A stretch of DNA of 16,220 bases from Blastomyces gilchristii SLH14081 (GCF_000003855.2 NW_003101663.1:1277008-1293227), one strand, 5' to 3'; counted from the first letter of the stretch, positions 1-8,907 are shown. Notes: generated from the letters alone by a model not told the origin. Numbers and translations are program-made.

Positions 1-430
1 GGGATGGGCCAGATTGGGAAGGGCGGTACGAGGGTGGGACTGTGGCGTTGGTGTTTTGGAACATCAAAGATGGACAGGGTTTTCACGAAGGTCGCTCCTC
101 AGATATCTCCACAACTACAGATCGGGGATCTTCCAAAATCGAGAAGATTGGTGCATACGGCTAGGTCTCTTCACCTTACAATTTGTATGGCAATTTGGCC
201 CGGGGTTGTGGTGTGGTAGGGGAGAATGGGGGATAATCCCACGCAGGAGTTCCGAACGATGTCTGGTTCATGTTTGGCTGGATAACTCCACCACCACACG
301 GGGTATGCGGTCGGCGATGGGGTCAAAATGCTCGTATGATCGAGGGCTTTTCGATGGATCTATCGGCGGGTTCTTATTCGAAAAATCGAGCGAGTTCGTG
401 GTGGAGCGGTTGTCAACTTATTATATTGCA
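1..430. other. GC-balanced, CpG-containing block at left edge
   Basis: This stretch differs sharply from everything to its right. It has many CpG, GG and CC dinucleotides and roughly balanced GC, and it shows none of the TGA/TCA-rich decay texture. The change occurs at about 420-440. It is probably the edge of a normal gene-bearing segment. Both strands have open stretches. The plus strand is open at 14-478 (154 codons), but the product is Trp/Gly/Arg-rich, unrecognised and runs into AT-rich repeat DNA, so I do not call it. The minus strand has a proline-rich candidate first exon, listed separately. Confidence 0.6.
176..271 (-). CDS. possible first coding exon, Pro-rich hypothetical protein
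   Basis: I do not recognise this protein. On the minus strand an ATG at 271 has A at -3 and opens a short Pro/Thr/Ser-rich frame (begins MNQTSFGTPAWDYPPFSP) that ends at a TAA after 31 codons. A 5' splice-like GTAAGG (minus strand of 174-179) overlaps that stop. The product could therefore continue through an intron into other Pro-rich open sequence that leaves the window at position 1. CpG is not depleted here, which would suit a live gene. The intron acceptor is ambiguous and the overlapping plus-strand frame is equally open, so this is only a candidate. Confidence 0.15.
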   Translation of the reverse strand: MNQTSFGTPAWDYPPFSPTTPQPRAKLPYKL

Positions 431-501
431 GTAGATTCTGTTGACTGTAAGATTAACAGAGAAATTATTAAGAAGTAGCTTTGTATTCTGTTACTATTAC
501 T

Positions 502-560
502 GTTTTTACTTTTACTTTTACTTTTATTTTTATTTTTATTTTTATTTTTTTTTTTCTCTT
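502..560. repeat. (TTTTAC/TTTTAT)n microsatellite and T tract
   Basis: About three TTTTAC units followed by about four TTTTAT units grade into an uninterrupted T run and a CTCTT end. The LTR retrotransposon begins just to its right, and another pyrimidine tract (8826-8865) lies on the far side of the element. The insertion therefore appears to have split a pyrimidine-rich target. Confidence 0.85.
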
Positions 561-561
561 A

Positions 562-565
562 ATAT
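562..565. repeat. target-site duplication ATAT, left copy
   Basis: ATAT lies directly outside the TG...CA-bounded LTR at 566-746 and is matched by ATAT at 8822-8825 outside the other LTR. Four to six bp is the normal range for Ty3/gypsy integrases. The sequence is AT-rich, so a chance match is possible, but the position is exact on both sides. Confidence 0.7.
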
Positions 566-746
566 TGTGATTCAAAGGTTGCTTAAGCCAGTGTATAATT
601 ACAGGTGTACACCGGCTTCTTATATATTGTAATATCATACGCTAAATTAATTAGTGGCCGCTATGGCCCCCTCTTTACACTCATATGCTAGTAGTTCGGA
701 AGCGGCCGCATTATTATCCGACAGTTGTATGTTCTTCTGAACCACA
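566..746 (-). repeat. 3' LTR (181 bp)
   Basis: It aligns without gaps to 8641-8821 with 12 differences, all transitions (about 93% identity). Seven changes have occurred in this copy, six of them at CpG, for example at the sites corresponding to TCGTACG. It keeps a GCGGCCGC palindrome (702-709) and a TATATAAG box on the minus strand (619-626). Its two inverted repeats (587-620 and 691-745) each carry two mismatches. Its right edge abuts the polypurine tract. Confidence 0.95.
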
Positions 747-758
747 TTCTCTCTCATC
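747..758 (-). other. polypurine tract (plus-strand priming site)
   Basis: On the minus strand this reads GATGAGAGAGAA and is followed immediately by the LTR start TGTGGTTC. A purine run at the internal/3'-LTR junction is the primer for second-strand synthesis in LTR retroelements, and it fixes the element's orientation. The same sequence recurs at 15219-15229 in the second copy, there without an LTR. Confidence 0.85.
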
Positions 759-1273
759 AGATTCAGTCACACTCATATGATTATATCATATGTTCTAGCT
801 TCATGCAGATTAGCTCATCACTAGTGTTTTATAATTGTGTGATCTATTCCTGATTCAGCTAGCATTCTGCATATGCTCTTACAAAGAAACTTTCACTATA
901 ATACATTACTTATTCACTAACTTTTTTCATTCTTCAATCATCTTCTTCATCATCATCATCATTAAATATCATCATTATTTCAGATTTCTATTCCTTCTTC
1001 TATTCAACTCTTTCTATCTGTTCATCTATCACATCATATGTGTTTCTGGTAATGATCTCTCATTCTTATAACAAGTGTCATTGTAGTACTTATATCAGGC
1101 AGTTCATTAGCAGTAAGTGTAATATGTTATGAAATGTAATCAGAACTTGTTTATCTTCTAACAATTATCAGAATGTATTATTATAAATAACACATCTTCT
1201 TTATCTTCTCATATGTTCTTGACTGTTTTTCTTCTCAGTGAGTTTCTGATCATGTTTTCTGACACAATTTTAT
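759..1273. other. leader of the opposite-strand gene; conserved in second copy
   Basis: This 515-bp stretch has no convincing reading frame. It contains a small (TCA)n run at about 944-962. It aligns along its length with 15230-15759, so it belongs to the element's 3' internal region. If the plus-strand ORF that follows is real, this is its upstream/5' untranslated region, placed between that ORF and the LTR. Intron-like GTAAT/CAG strings occur but are not decisive. Confidence 0.5.
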
Positions 1274-2830
1274 ATGGACACAGATGCTGATATATTGTTT
1301 TTATTTATATAGAATCTTTATATGTTGACAGATCTGTGTCTGCTGATAATAGTGAACTCAATGTTGAATCATTAGTTGAGAACTTGAAGAATGTGATAAT
1401 AAAGGAATTGTCTATGCCATGTGTGACTGAGTCTCCCGCGTCTCTTTCTGCTCTCTCTGCTGCTGCTTCTTAATCTTCTACACCTGCCTCTGTGTCTGGT
1501 TCTTCTGCTCCTACTACTCCTGTTCCCGCGACTCTCACTTCTACTACTCCTGGTTTTACTGTCTCTGCTTTCATTACCAGCTCTCTCTGTTTCAAGGAGA
1601 TATTGTGTAGACTTAATGAATCATGTCTCTCAGCACATATACCCTCACTCTTCTTACTGACTCTCAGAATAATTTATTATATAAAGACTGTGTATAACAT
1701 AACTATCTGAAGCTTGATTACAGATACTAATTATTACATTTATTTTAAATATTTATGATGAGACAATTGTTCATTTATATCAGAGAATCACTCTTCTTCT
1801 CAACAGTGTTAAAATTATAAGTATTTTTCTTTTTCATCTTTTCTTTCTGACACTGATTTTTCTATTCTTAAGAAAAATTGTTATGAGTTTTACTGTGTAC
1901 AAAGTCATGATATTCACAGATATCAAGAAGCTTTTCATAACTATCAAATTCAATATTGTGAGTATATCTGCTCTGATAAATATCTTCAGAATGATTGACT
2001 TATATCAGTCTATTCTCTGATATTTATCATCTGACTTTGTAATGCAGATGAAGAATATCTGTGTTTTCAGAAACAAAAATGCAGATATCATACTCTTTTA
2101 CATCTGTGAGTGTGAGGCTTGTATGCCTTGTCTGAAATATTATCATGAGAATGAGCTGTTTACATACTATGTTCTACTTTCTACATTCTCTCATATCTCT
2201 CTCTCTCTTTCTGAGAAGTCTTGTGTATGTTGTAATTGCATGTACAACTCTAAGATCAGTGAGTATTTATTCAGTAACTGTTTTCATCTCTGATTTTACA
2301 ATTTTTATATGCTAATAATAATTCTTAGTTGCTCTGATGTCAGAGGTCATTCTGATTGAAGATGATAACACTGTTGAGACTATTCTCTCTCACTCTTAAG
2401 CTTCTTTCATTACTTTCTCTTTCTTCTCTGCAGAGAAGATTGTGTATATATCAGATTATAAGTATTCAGCTCTGAGTGACTTCTATCATTATTCATTCAG
2501 TTCTGTATCTTCTTCTTCTTCTATTTCTTCTGTCTTTATTCTCTCTGTTCTGACTTCTGATTCTGTGAGTCTCACACTCTTCTTCAATTTTTCTATGTGT
2601 ACACATACACATTTCTATATTAGTATTTCAGTCAATCTTGTGATAAATGATATTAATATCATACATAGAGTGATAGAGAAATCAGAGATGTATGCAGTGT
2701 TATTGTAAGAGCAGCTTACAGCTCTTAAATTTCTTACAGATTTTGAGTTTTAAGATTTTCTTTATTTTTGATGTTTTTCAGATGATGTGATGTTGGAAAT
2801 AGATTAAATATGTAGTGTATGAAAATGAAT
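1274..2830 (+). pseudogene. decayed opposite-strand accessory gene in the gypsy element
   Basis: The function is unknown. Reading plus (antisense to pol), an ATG at 1274 matches the ATG at 15760 in the second copy, and a 1-nt deletion then shifts the frame. From 1312 to about 2110 one frame is nearly open. It runs from a leader through a Ser/Thr/Ala/Pro-rich tract (about 1440-1570) with a single TAA (CAA-to-TAA; the second copy keeps CAA) and into a charged, probably helical stretch (about 1860-2040). A second frame at 2042-2293 carries clustered cysteines (CEC, EACMPC, CVCCNC). A third at 2442-2708 is Ser-rich, then helical. The architecture resembles Cys-cluster proteins I associate with fungal repeats, and CX2CX6C spacing recalls half of a Zn2Cys6 cluster. 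Frame changes could be indels or introns. The gene is convergent with pol. Confidence 0.4.
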
Positions 2831-3246
2831 GAGATATGTATAATAATATTTATCTTTTTACAGCTGACTCTTACAGTTGATGATTAATTTATTATCTCTT
2901 TTCTTACACTTTTTCTTTATCTGCTAGTCACTACTCTTACACAATCTCTATATAATACAGTATTCAGTGACTAGGTTCAGCAGCTTTTATCTTTTATAAT
3001 TCTGTCTCATGCATTATACTGTCTCTCTTCACTCACTTAGATTACTACAGTGAACAGCTTATTGAAACTAATCTTGTCTGATCTCTGAGTGTTCTCAGAA
3101 GTTAAGATGACTTGATCTCATATATTTATAAATGTTTCAGATAGTTCATCCTCTGTGATCTCTGCAATTGAACTGATATAAACAGTTGAATTCAACTCTG
3201 AATTTCTTTTTCTTCTGTGATCTGATTCATGTGTAAGTCTGTCACT
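2831..3246. other. intervening AT-rich DNA between convergent frames
   Basis: This stretch lies between the apparent end of the plus-strand accessory gene and the end of pol. Minus-strand frame 3247 can be followed further left, but with stops about as frequent as expected by chance, so I see no supportable gene here. Confidence 0.4.
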
Positions 3247-6200
3247 TTAAGATCACTTTTTACTGTATTGCATCTGCTGTCTGTGATGTATTATTGTATG
3301 ATCAGCTACAGTCTCATCACTTATTAAAGTGTAATATTCATCTGATTTCTTCATTTCTTCTCATTGTTTTCTTATAATTGTGAAAAGATCAGAATAAGTG
3401 AGATCATCTGATTTATAAGTGTCTATGATTTCTCTTACTTTGTAAGACTTTTTAATTATAAGCTTCTTCTTTTTCAACACTGATAATAGTGCTGTGAATA
3501 ATCATAATTCACTCAGATCTTGTATCTTTGTTTTTATAAGTCATGAATTATTGATTAAGTTGTATAAGATCTGTCCCTCTGATTCTTTCAATGCATACAT
3601 TCTCAGAGAATGTGATTTGAGTATTTTATATGACTTAAATTATCTAGGTTGAAACTTCTCAGAACTCTCATTGTGTATGAGAACTCACATTCTTATCTTG
3701 AGACTTGATTTCTTAACTAGTGAGTCTTGTATTCTTTTCAATTGAATTGCTTGATTCAGAAGTAACTTATTAGCTTTTGCATGTGCATAGCTGATCTCTT
3801 TCAATCTTAATTCTGTGTCTGTGACTGTTGCATCTGCAACTGCTACTGCTGCATCTGTAACTGCTGTTTCTGCTGCATCTGCAACTGTTGTATCTGTAAC
3901 TGCTGTTCTCTCTCTTATCTTTTCCAAAGCATTCTTCAGAATGTGCAGATGCAATTCATACAACAGATAGCATGATGAATGCTTGAAGACTGCATGCTGT
4001 CAAATTCACATGGCCTGTAGTGCCTGCCTGAGATATTCATCTCATAGTCTTGTAGACTTACTCACTAGATATTTCATCAGCATGTTACTCAAGATTTCAT
4101 TCAAGTGTTTTATCTTCTTATTCATCTGTAGATGATATGATGTTGTTCTATGATATCTTGTCTGTAACTGACTCATGAAATGTCTCACTACTTCTTCTAC
4201 AAGATTCACACTGTTATTAGTTAGAATCTCACACAGCATTTCATAGTTGATATAAATCTCATTATATAGAAACTTTGTCATCATCTTCTCTATTATCTCT
4301 GAAACTGCTTTTACAACTGATCAGTCAGTAGCATAATTAATAGCAGTGATTATTCATCAATTTTCATTTAGTATCTGCAGTAATATATCTATGAGATTCA
4401 CTTCTTATTATTTGAATAATTGTATTATATACTTTATCTGATATTGTACTTTCTCACATTCTAATCCTTTCTTAGATTCTTTCACAACCTGATAATTCAG
4501 GCACTTGTGAGTGTATATCTGAATGTTCTCAGTCATGCTTGATCAGTATACTCTTGATTTGAGTACACTTATGAGTTCAGAGTATTCTAAGTGACTGAAT
4601 TCCTTTTGCATGTGAGTCATCAAGTCACATCTAAATAAAGATTCTAGATAGAGAGCTTCTACATATTCTACATTGTGATAAAGCATAATATCATTTTTCA
4701 ATTTCCTCAGCTTGAAGTTTAGAAGCATCTCTTCTACTACTTTCACAAGATGCTTATCATCTGACATCTTGTCATTCTTTAAGTGAGAGATTATAATGTT
4801 CACTTATTCTGATTTCTTATATTCTCTCAGTGTGTTTAACATGAACATCTCTTATATCTGGTTTACAGAATTCTCACTCATGAAATCAAGTCTGTGACTG
4901 ATTGCATCAGATATCACAATGTCTGATCTCTTTCAGTATTTAATATGAAAATTATACACTTGAAACTCTGAGATTCAATATACTAAGTGTTTGAAAGGTT
5001 TTATCATTGATTGTAGATAGATGAGACTTTTATAATCTGTGATTACTGTTGTTATATATCTATTATCAATATATCTATCTCACAATATCAGTGTATGCTT
5101 GATTGCTAGTAATTTCTTTTCATACACTGAGTAATTGAGCTCAGCATCTGATAGTTTTCTATCATTGTACATTACTAGATGCAGCTTGTCATTCTTACTC
5201 ATCTGTAAAAGAGTGCCTCTGATAGCTCATTCAGATGCATTTATCTCAATATAGAAAGGTTTATTATAATCTGATTGAATAAGTATTGAAGATATTATTA
5301 CATGTTCTCTCAGTGTGAGAAAAGCCTCTTTACATACAGTATTTCAGATAATTGAATAAAACTTCTTCTTTCACAGATTTGCATCTGTTTCTCTTAAGAG
5401 ATCTGAGAGTGATGCAGATATTTATACAAAATTCTTAATAAATCTGCAGTAGTATGAGATCAACTCAAGAAACTGTTATATATAATATACATTTCTCAGC
5501 TACAGTTAATTCACTATAACATTCAATTTCTTCAGAATGAGATGTATACAGTCATCACTCACTACATATTCTATGAACTTCAACTCTTTTATTTCAAACA
5601 CACATTTAATTAGTTTGATATAGAGCTTATACTCTGTCAGAGTTATAAGCACTTCATTAAGATGCTTCAGATATTCATTGTATAAGTTTGAAAAGACTAG
5701 AATATTATTGAGATATACAAGATATGAGATTTTATTCTATTTATGAAGAATTGTATTCATCATCATTTGAAAGATGATAAGTATATTTATCAGTCTGAAT
5801 GATATTATCAGAAATTTGAACTTTTCTCATTATATATTAAACACAGTTCACAGAACTGACAGTTTATCTACACAGATCTGTCAGTATTCTGAGAGAAGAT
5901 CAATCTTTGATAGATATTAAGTATTTTCAACTGTATTCAACTGTTATTGAATTCATGACAGTGAATATTCATTCTTAATTATAAGCTTGTTAAGTGCTTG
6001 ATAATTAATACACATTCATCACTTCTCACTCATCTTTTTCATAAATAGCACTGAAAAGCCTCATGCACTTAATGAGAATTATATAAGATCATATTCTAGA
6101 AGGTCTGTGATCTGACACTTCTGTTTCTTGAGATGTGTTTGTGATAGAGAGTATGCATTCTGATTGACTGGTTTTGCATTCTCTGTGTTAATCTCATGTA

Positions 6201-7002
6201 TGAATTCTCATTTCAGCAGTAATTTCAGTGAAAAATCTGTTCAGAAGATCTTCTCATACTTCTTCAGAAGCTTCTTCATACACTTGTTCTTCTACATATC
6301 TTTTATCTTGATTTTCTCTGCTTCTGAGTCCTGTATGACATACAGAATGCTTTCAGATAAGATCTTGTAAATAATTCTCTTTGCTTATTAATGTATAAGC
6401 AGATTTAATTCTTCTATATCAGAGATATGAAATGTTCTTCTCATATCAGTTAATAGAATTGTATGAACTGTTTTCTTTCTATCAGTTAACTGTATATAAC
6501 ATGTACATCATTGAATCTGCAGATTGAACCTTTAAAATCAATCAAGTTCAAGAATAAGATTGTATTTCACATTCTGCAGCTCTTATACTTAAATATAGCA
6601 AGATCATTCTCTGAAGTGTAAGAGAACTCTTACTTTTACAGATAATATCAAATATCAGTTATCAGATAATCTTATATATCAGAGATTCTTCACTCAGCAG
6701 ATCTCTTTTAATCTTTAAATTATATAATTATTAATATATTGTATTGAAGCTTCTGTATTCACTAATACTTTTACAGTCATCTCTCAATTCTTACTCAAGT
6801 ACTTCTTATACATTAACATTTCAAGTCTCAAGATATTGAGATAAGTGTTCACTTTATTATTCTCACTCATATCTCATTCAGAAGCCTGCTTCTTCTTTAT
6901 ATTTGCAGAATTCAGAGAGTTATCTAATATAAGCATCTCTTTCACTTTGAAGACTTTTTATAGAATATTAGTGAGTGTGTTCAAGCTCACTAATTCTGCT
7001 AG
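3247..7002 (-). pseudogene. Pol polyprotein: protease, RT, RNase H, integrase
   Basis: This is about 1,250 codons in one frame, reached from gag by a -1 shift at 7002-7008. Protease: LVNTEAS (6745-6768) in place of the LVDTGAS-type active site. RT: a GFSVLFMKK...ALNKL finger region near 5985-6070, motif A with its Asp kept (KIDLLS, near 5890), and YLNN at 5704-5715 where YLDD is expected. RNase H: NASE near 5222-5242 (Asp to Asn), then AELNYSVYEKKLLAIKHTL, and a TDYKSL Asp retained. Integrase: an HHCC zinc domain (about 4490-4640, one Cys now Tyr) and a core with D, D and E changed to N (4336-4338), N (4216-4218) and K (4108-4110). A GPY/F-like KFQPR module follows near 3620-3656. Premature stops are mostly TGA at Trp or Arg positions. 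The 3' end (TAA 3247-3249) is approximate. No chromodomain is visible. Confidence 0.93.
3816..3908 (-). repeat. coding tandem repeat inside integrase C-terminal region
   Basis: Near-repeats of GCATCTGYAACTGYTG encode alternating Ala/Thr/Val/Asp on the minus strand (TAVTDTTVADAAETAVTDAA and onward). It sits between the catalytic core and the GPY/F module, within a 92-codon stretch (3685-3963) that has no stop despite the decay around it. It is probably a flexible linker grown by replication slippage. Confidence 0.7.
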
Positions 7003-7008
7003 TTTTTT
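6967..7008 (-). promoter_or_regulatory. programmed -1 ribosomal frameshift signal, gag to pol
   Basis: On the minus strand the gag frame reads TTA AAA AAC TAG. It contains the canonical slippery heptamer A_AAA_AAC (7002-7008) in the correct phase, with the gag stop directly after it. A 7-nt spacer follows, then a perfect 9-bp stem (ATTAGTGAG at 6986-6994, CTCACTAAT at 6967-6975) with a 10-nt loop. The phase fits: gag codons start at coordinates divisible by 3 and pol codons at 1 modulo 3, exactly the relation a -1 slip gives. Known -1 sites use heptamers of this form with a stem 5-9 nt downstream. Point decay could have altered the original bases. Confidence 0.8.
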
Positions 7009-8255
7009 AACTCTCTTACTTCTCTTAACTATATACACTGAGTGTAATCTTTTATATCATGATTTTAGCATCTGCAGTTGAAGCAAGATCAATACTTATA
7101 ATATCAAGATTTTCACTCAGAGAATCTCTTTTTCAGAGAATTCAGTACTTTAGCAATAATAATCAGATCTAGATTTATTATATCTGAATGTATAACTTAT
7201 ATCATAGAAGTCTGATTATCTGTTCTCTGCTGAGATATACTTAATTGCAGTATTTTCTATTATAATTGACTCACTTGTTTCTGTATAATAAGAATATTAT
7301 ATGCTTCTTTCATCATATCTGATTATAAGATTAAGTATTTTCATTTCACTCTTAACTCAGATGTAAGATTATGAATGAAGATCTATAAATAGAAAGATAT
7401 TAAAAGCTCTTCATTCAATATGAGATAGTATAAACTGAAGTATGTAAAGTATAATATAAGATCACTTACTTATCTACACTCAGTGAAGTGTTTGTAATAC
7501 TTATCTTATATATTCACTTTCTCAAAGTTGTATAAGATTCATTTGAAAAACTTATTTCATATTTATAAGAATGAATATTACTCTGAGTCTGTAAGATTCA
7601 TCTTTTTATCAGTCATTTATAATGACTTTGCTTTTTCACATAGAAATGTAGCAGATCTTAAGACTTGTTGAAATTTCATTAACTATCTATCTGTGAGTTC
7701 ATATTCAATTCAATAATATGATTATATCTGACTTAGTCAGCTGATTACAGCATCATTTTTTTAATTGTTATTAAAACTTAATGACTTCAGCAGATCTTCT
7801 GACTTAATATATTTTATACTCAGATTCTCATTCTGCACAGCAGTCTTCAATGATATATACACTTCTGAAGAGATTATGAACAATTGTGATGAAATCTTCA
7901 GGTTCAGTATAGTTATCTATCTGTGTAAACATTCAATCTCTCACTGCAGATCTAAGATCTGATTTTCTCTATTCTTATTAATGATGATAATTGTGTCAGT
8001 GAAGCTCTTCATAGTGAATGCTTAATTTACAGTGAATGTTAATTATTGTTTAGCTTTCATCTCAGTCTGTCACTGTGTACACAAGGCCTCAATCTTATTT
8101 AGAATTCTTGTACATGTACAGAGCTTCAATTCTGATTCAGCAGTCTCAGCTGCTTTTCTTACTGTTTCAAGTAAACCCTCTGAGAGATTCTGTATATCTT
8201 CTAGTTCAGGTAACAGAGAAGGGTGTTGTTTGTATTAACTAGAGAAGGTATTCAT
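6999..8255 (-). pseudogene. Gag polyprotein with CCHC zinc knuckle
   Basis: This is about 418 codons from an ATG at 8255 to the TAG at 6999-7001, in a single frame. Features in order: an acidic/helical N-terminus (LPELEDIQNLSEGLLETV), a Glu/Lys-rich helical stretch, and a capsid-like region near 7600-7700 (VLRSATFL...KAKS). A CCHC knuckle lies at 7044-7085, reading CFNC-x4-H-x4-Y, where the last Cys (TGC) has become Tyr (TAC). The knuckle packages element RNA in this family. Many codons are now stops. The start is chosen as the first ATG in the frame after a 385-nt leader from the 5' LTR, and an earlier non-surviving ATG is possible. It is followed by pol through the -1 shift. Confidence 0.8.
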
Positions 8256-8640
8256 TTCAGTGATTTCTCATTGATTGTACAATGTCTATTGTTATATTGC
8301 TATATGATTTCTATTATCATTATACAACTCCAGTGGTGATCACCCTCTCTTTTATCTCTTTAAGTGAAGAGCAGTCTTCTTTGAATCTGATTCACTGCTC
8401 TCATCTCTTTTCTCACACCTCATTCATTCGCATACATGGCATTCATCTGAGTGTGAAGTTTTCCCTCAACAAGCAAAGCAGTATTAATCAGATGCTCTTC
8501 TGCTCATCATTCTTCATACACTATCTTTTAAGACATTCTAGGACCATACTGGCATAATAACTACAAATCACTTCATAGATAGAATTATCACATTCTGAAG
8601 AAGTCTGCACTTCTCACCAGTTTTTAGACATGCTATCAGA
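8256..8640 (-). other. retrotransposon 5' leader between LTR and gag
   Basis: This is a 385-nt untranslated leader on the element's RNA strand, expected to carry the packaging and dimerisation signals. Apart from the primer-binding-site candidate at its right end I see no diagnostic motif. Plus-strand open stretches here are shadows. One surviving CpG lies near 8429. Confidence 0.6.
8627..8638 (-). other. candidate tRNA primer-binding site
   Basis: Two nucleotides inside the 5' LTR the minus strand reads TGATAGCATGTC. A primer-binding site should begin TGG, the complement of tRNA CCA. TGA would be TGG after the GG-to-GA change common in this element. The matching tRNA 3' end would be GACATGCTACCA. 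I cannot assign the tRNA. Confidence 0.35.
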
Positions 8641-8659
8641 TGTGATTCAAAGGTTGCTT

Positions 8660-8693
8660 AAGCCAGTGTACAATTACAGGTGTACACTGGCTT
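8660..8693 (-). other. perfect 12-bp LTR hairpin next to the TATA box
   Basis: AAGCCAGTGTAC and GTACACTGGCTT flank a 10-nt loop. On the element's strand it lies directly downstream of the TATA box, so it would be at or near the 5' end of the transcript and also in the 3' LTR transcript. The 566-746 copy has two mismatches that become G-T type pairs. Confidence 0.7.
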
Positions 8694-8701
8694 CTTATAT
8701 A
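8694..8701 (-). promoter_or_regulatory. LTR TATA box (TATATAAG)
   Basis: TATATAAG on the minus strand is conserved in both LTRs (619-626 in the other). It is upstream of gag and correctly oriented to drive the full-length element RNA, with initiation expected about 30 nt downstream in the hairpin region. Confidence 0.5.
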
Positions 8702-8821
8702 TTGTAATATCATACACTAAATTAATTAGTGGCCGCTATGGCCCTCTCTTTACACTCGTACGCTAGTAGTTCGGAAGCGGCCGCGTTATTATCCGACGGT
8801 CGTACGTTCTTCCGAACTACA

Positions 8822-8825
8822 ATAT
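8822..8825. repeat. target-site duplication ATAT, right copy
   Basis: This partner of 562-565 lies directly outside the CA end of the 5' LTR. It is followed by a pyrimidine tract (8826-8865) that was probably continuous with the tract left of the element before insertion. Confidence 0.7.
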
Positions 8826-8907
8826 CTTCTTTCTTTTTCTTTTTCTTTTTTTCTTTATTTTAAATGATCAATGAGATACTATTCTTTCAATTCTGCTGTG
8901 TGATCAT

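Larger units (their letters stand above)
566..8821 (-). mobile_element. complete, mutated Ty3/gypsy LTR retrotransposon (8,256 bp)
   Basis: The element is bounded by two 181-bp LTRs in direct orientation, each starting TG and ending CA, with an ATAT target duplication. Minus-strand orientation follows from three observations. First, gag and pol (protease, RT, RNase H, integrase, in that order) read on the minus strand. Second, a polypurine tract abuts the left LTR. Third, a possible primer-binding site lies next to the right LTR. The 5' LTR is therefore 8641-8821 and the 3' LTR is 566-746. About 2.5 kb between pol and the 3' LTR is not gag-pol and appears to carry an opposite-strand gene. The internal region is almost free of CpG (I saw about five in 7.9 kb), full of premature stops and has lost catalytic residues, so the copy is dead. 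The order PR-RT-RH-IN is the Ty3/gypsy arrangement, not Ty1/copia. Confidence 0.95.
8641..8821 (-). repeat. 5' LTR (181 bp), better-preserved copy
   Basis: It starts TGTGATTC and ends CTACA on the plus strand. It keeps more CpG sites than its partner, including GCGGCCGC (8777-8784) and TCGTACG. It has two perfect 12-bp inverted repeats: 8660-8671 with 8682-8693 (10-nt loop) and 8766-8777 with 8809-8820 (31-nt loop). A TATA box for element transcription lies at 8694-8701. Relative to the other LTR, five of the twelve changes appear to have happened here. Confidence 0.95.

Noticed and set aside
14..478. 154-codon plus-strand frame as a gene
   Set aside because: Unrecognised composition, overlaps an equally open minus strand, and its last third runs into AT-rich repeat DNA. 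Probably a chance frame in GC-balanced DNA.
441..632. Tyr/Phe-repeat frame
   Set aside because: It is the translation of the TTTTAC/TTTTAT microsatellite plus LTR sequence.
652..709. Cloning-vector or adapter sequence: GCGGCCGC (NotI) and GGCCGCTATGGCC (SfiI-like)
   Set aside because: Both motifs occur in both LTRs at the same offsets, with natural transition decay between copies, so they belong to the element.
6164..8557. Several 65-91 codon plus-strand frames over gag and pol
   Set aside because: They are antisense shadows of the minus-strand gag-pol pseudogene, which is supported by domain motifs.
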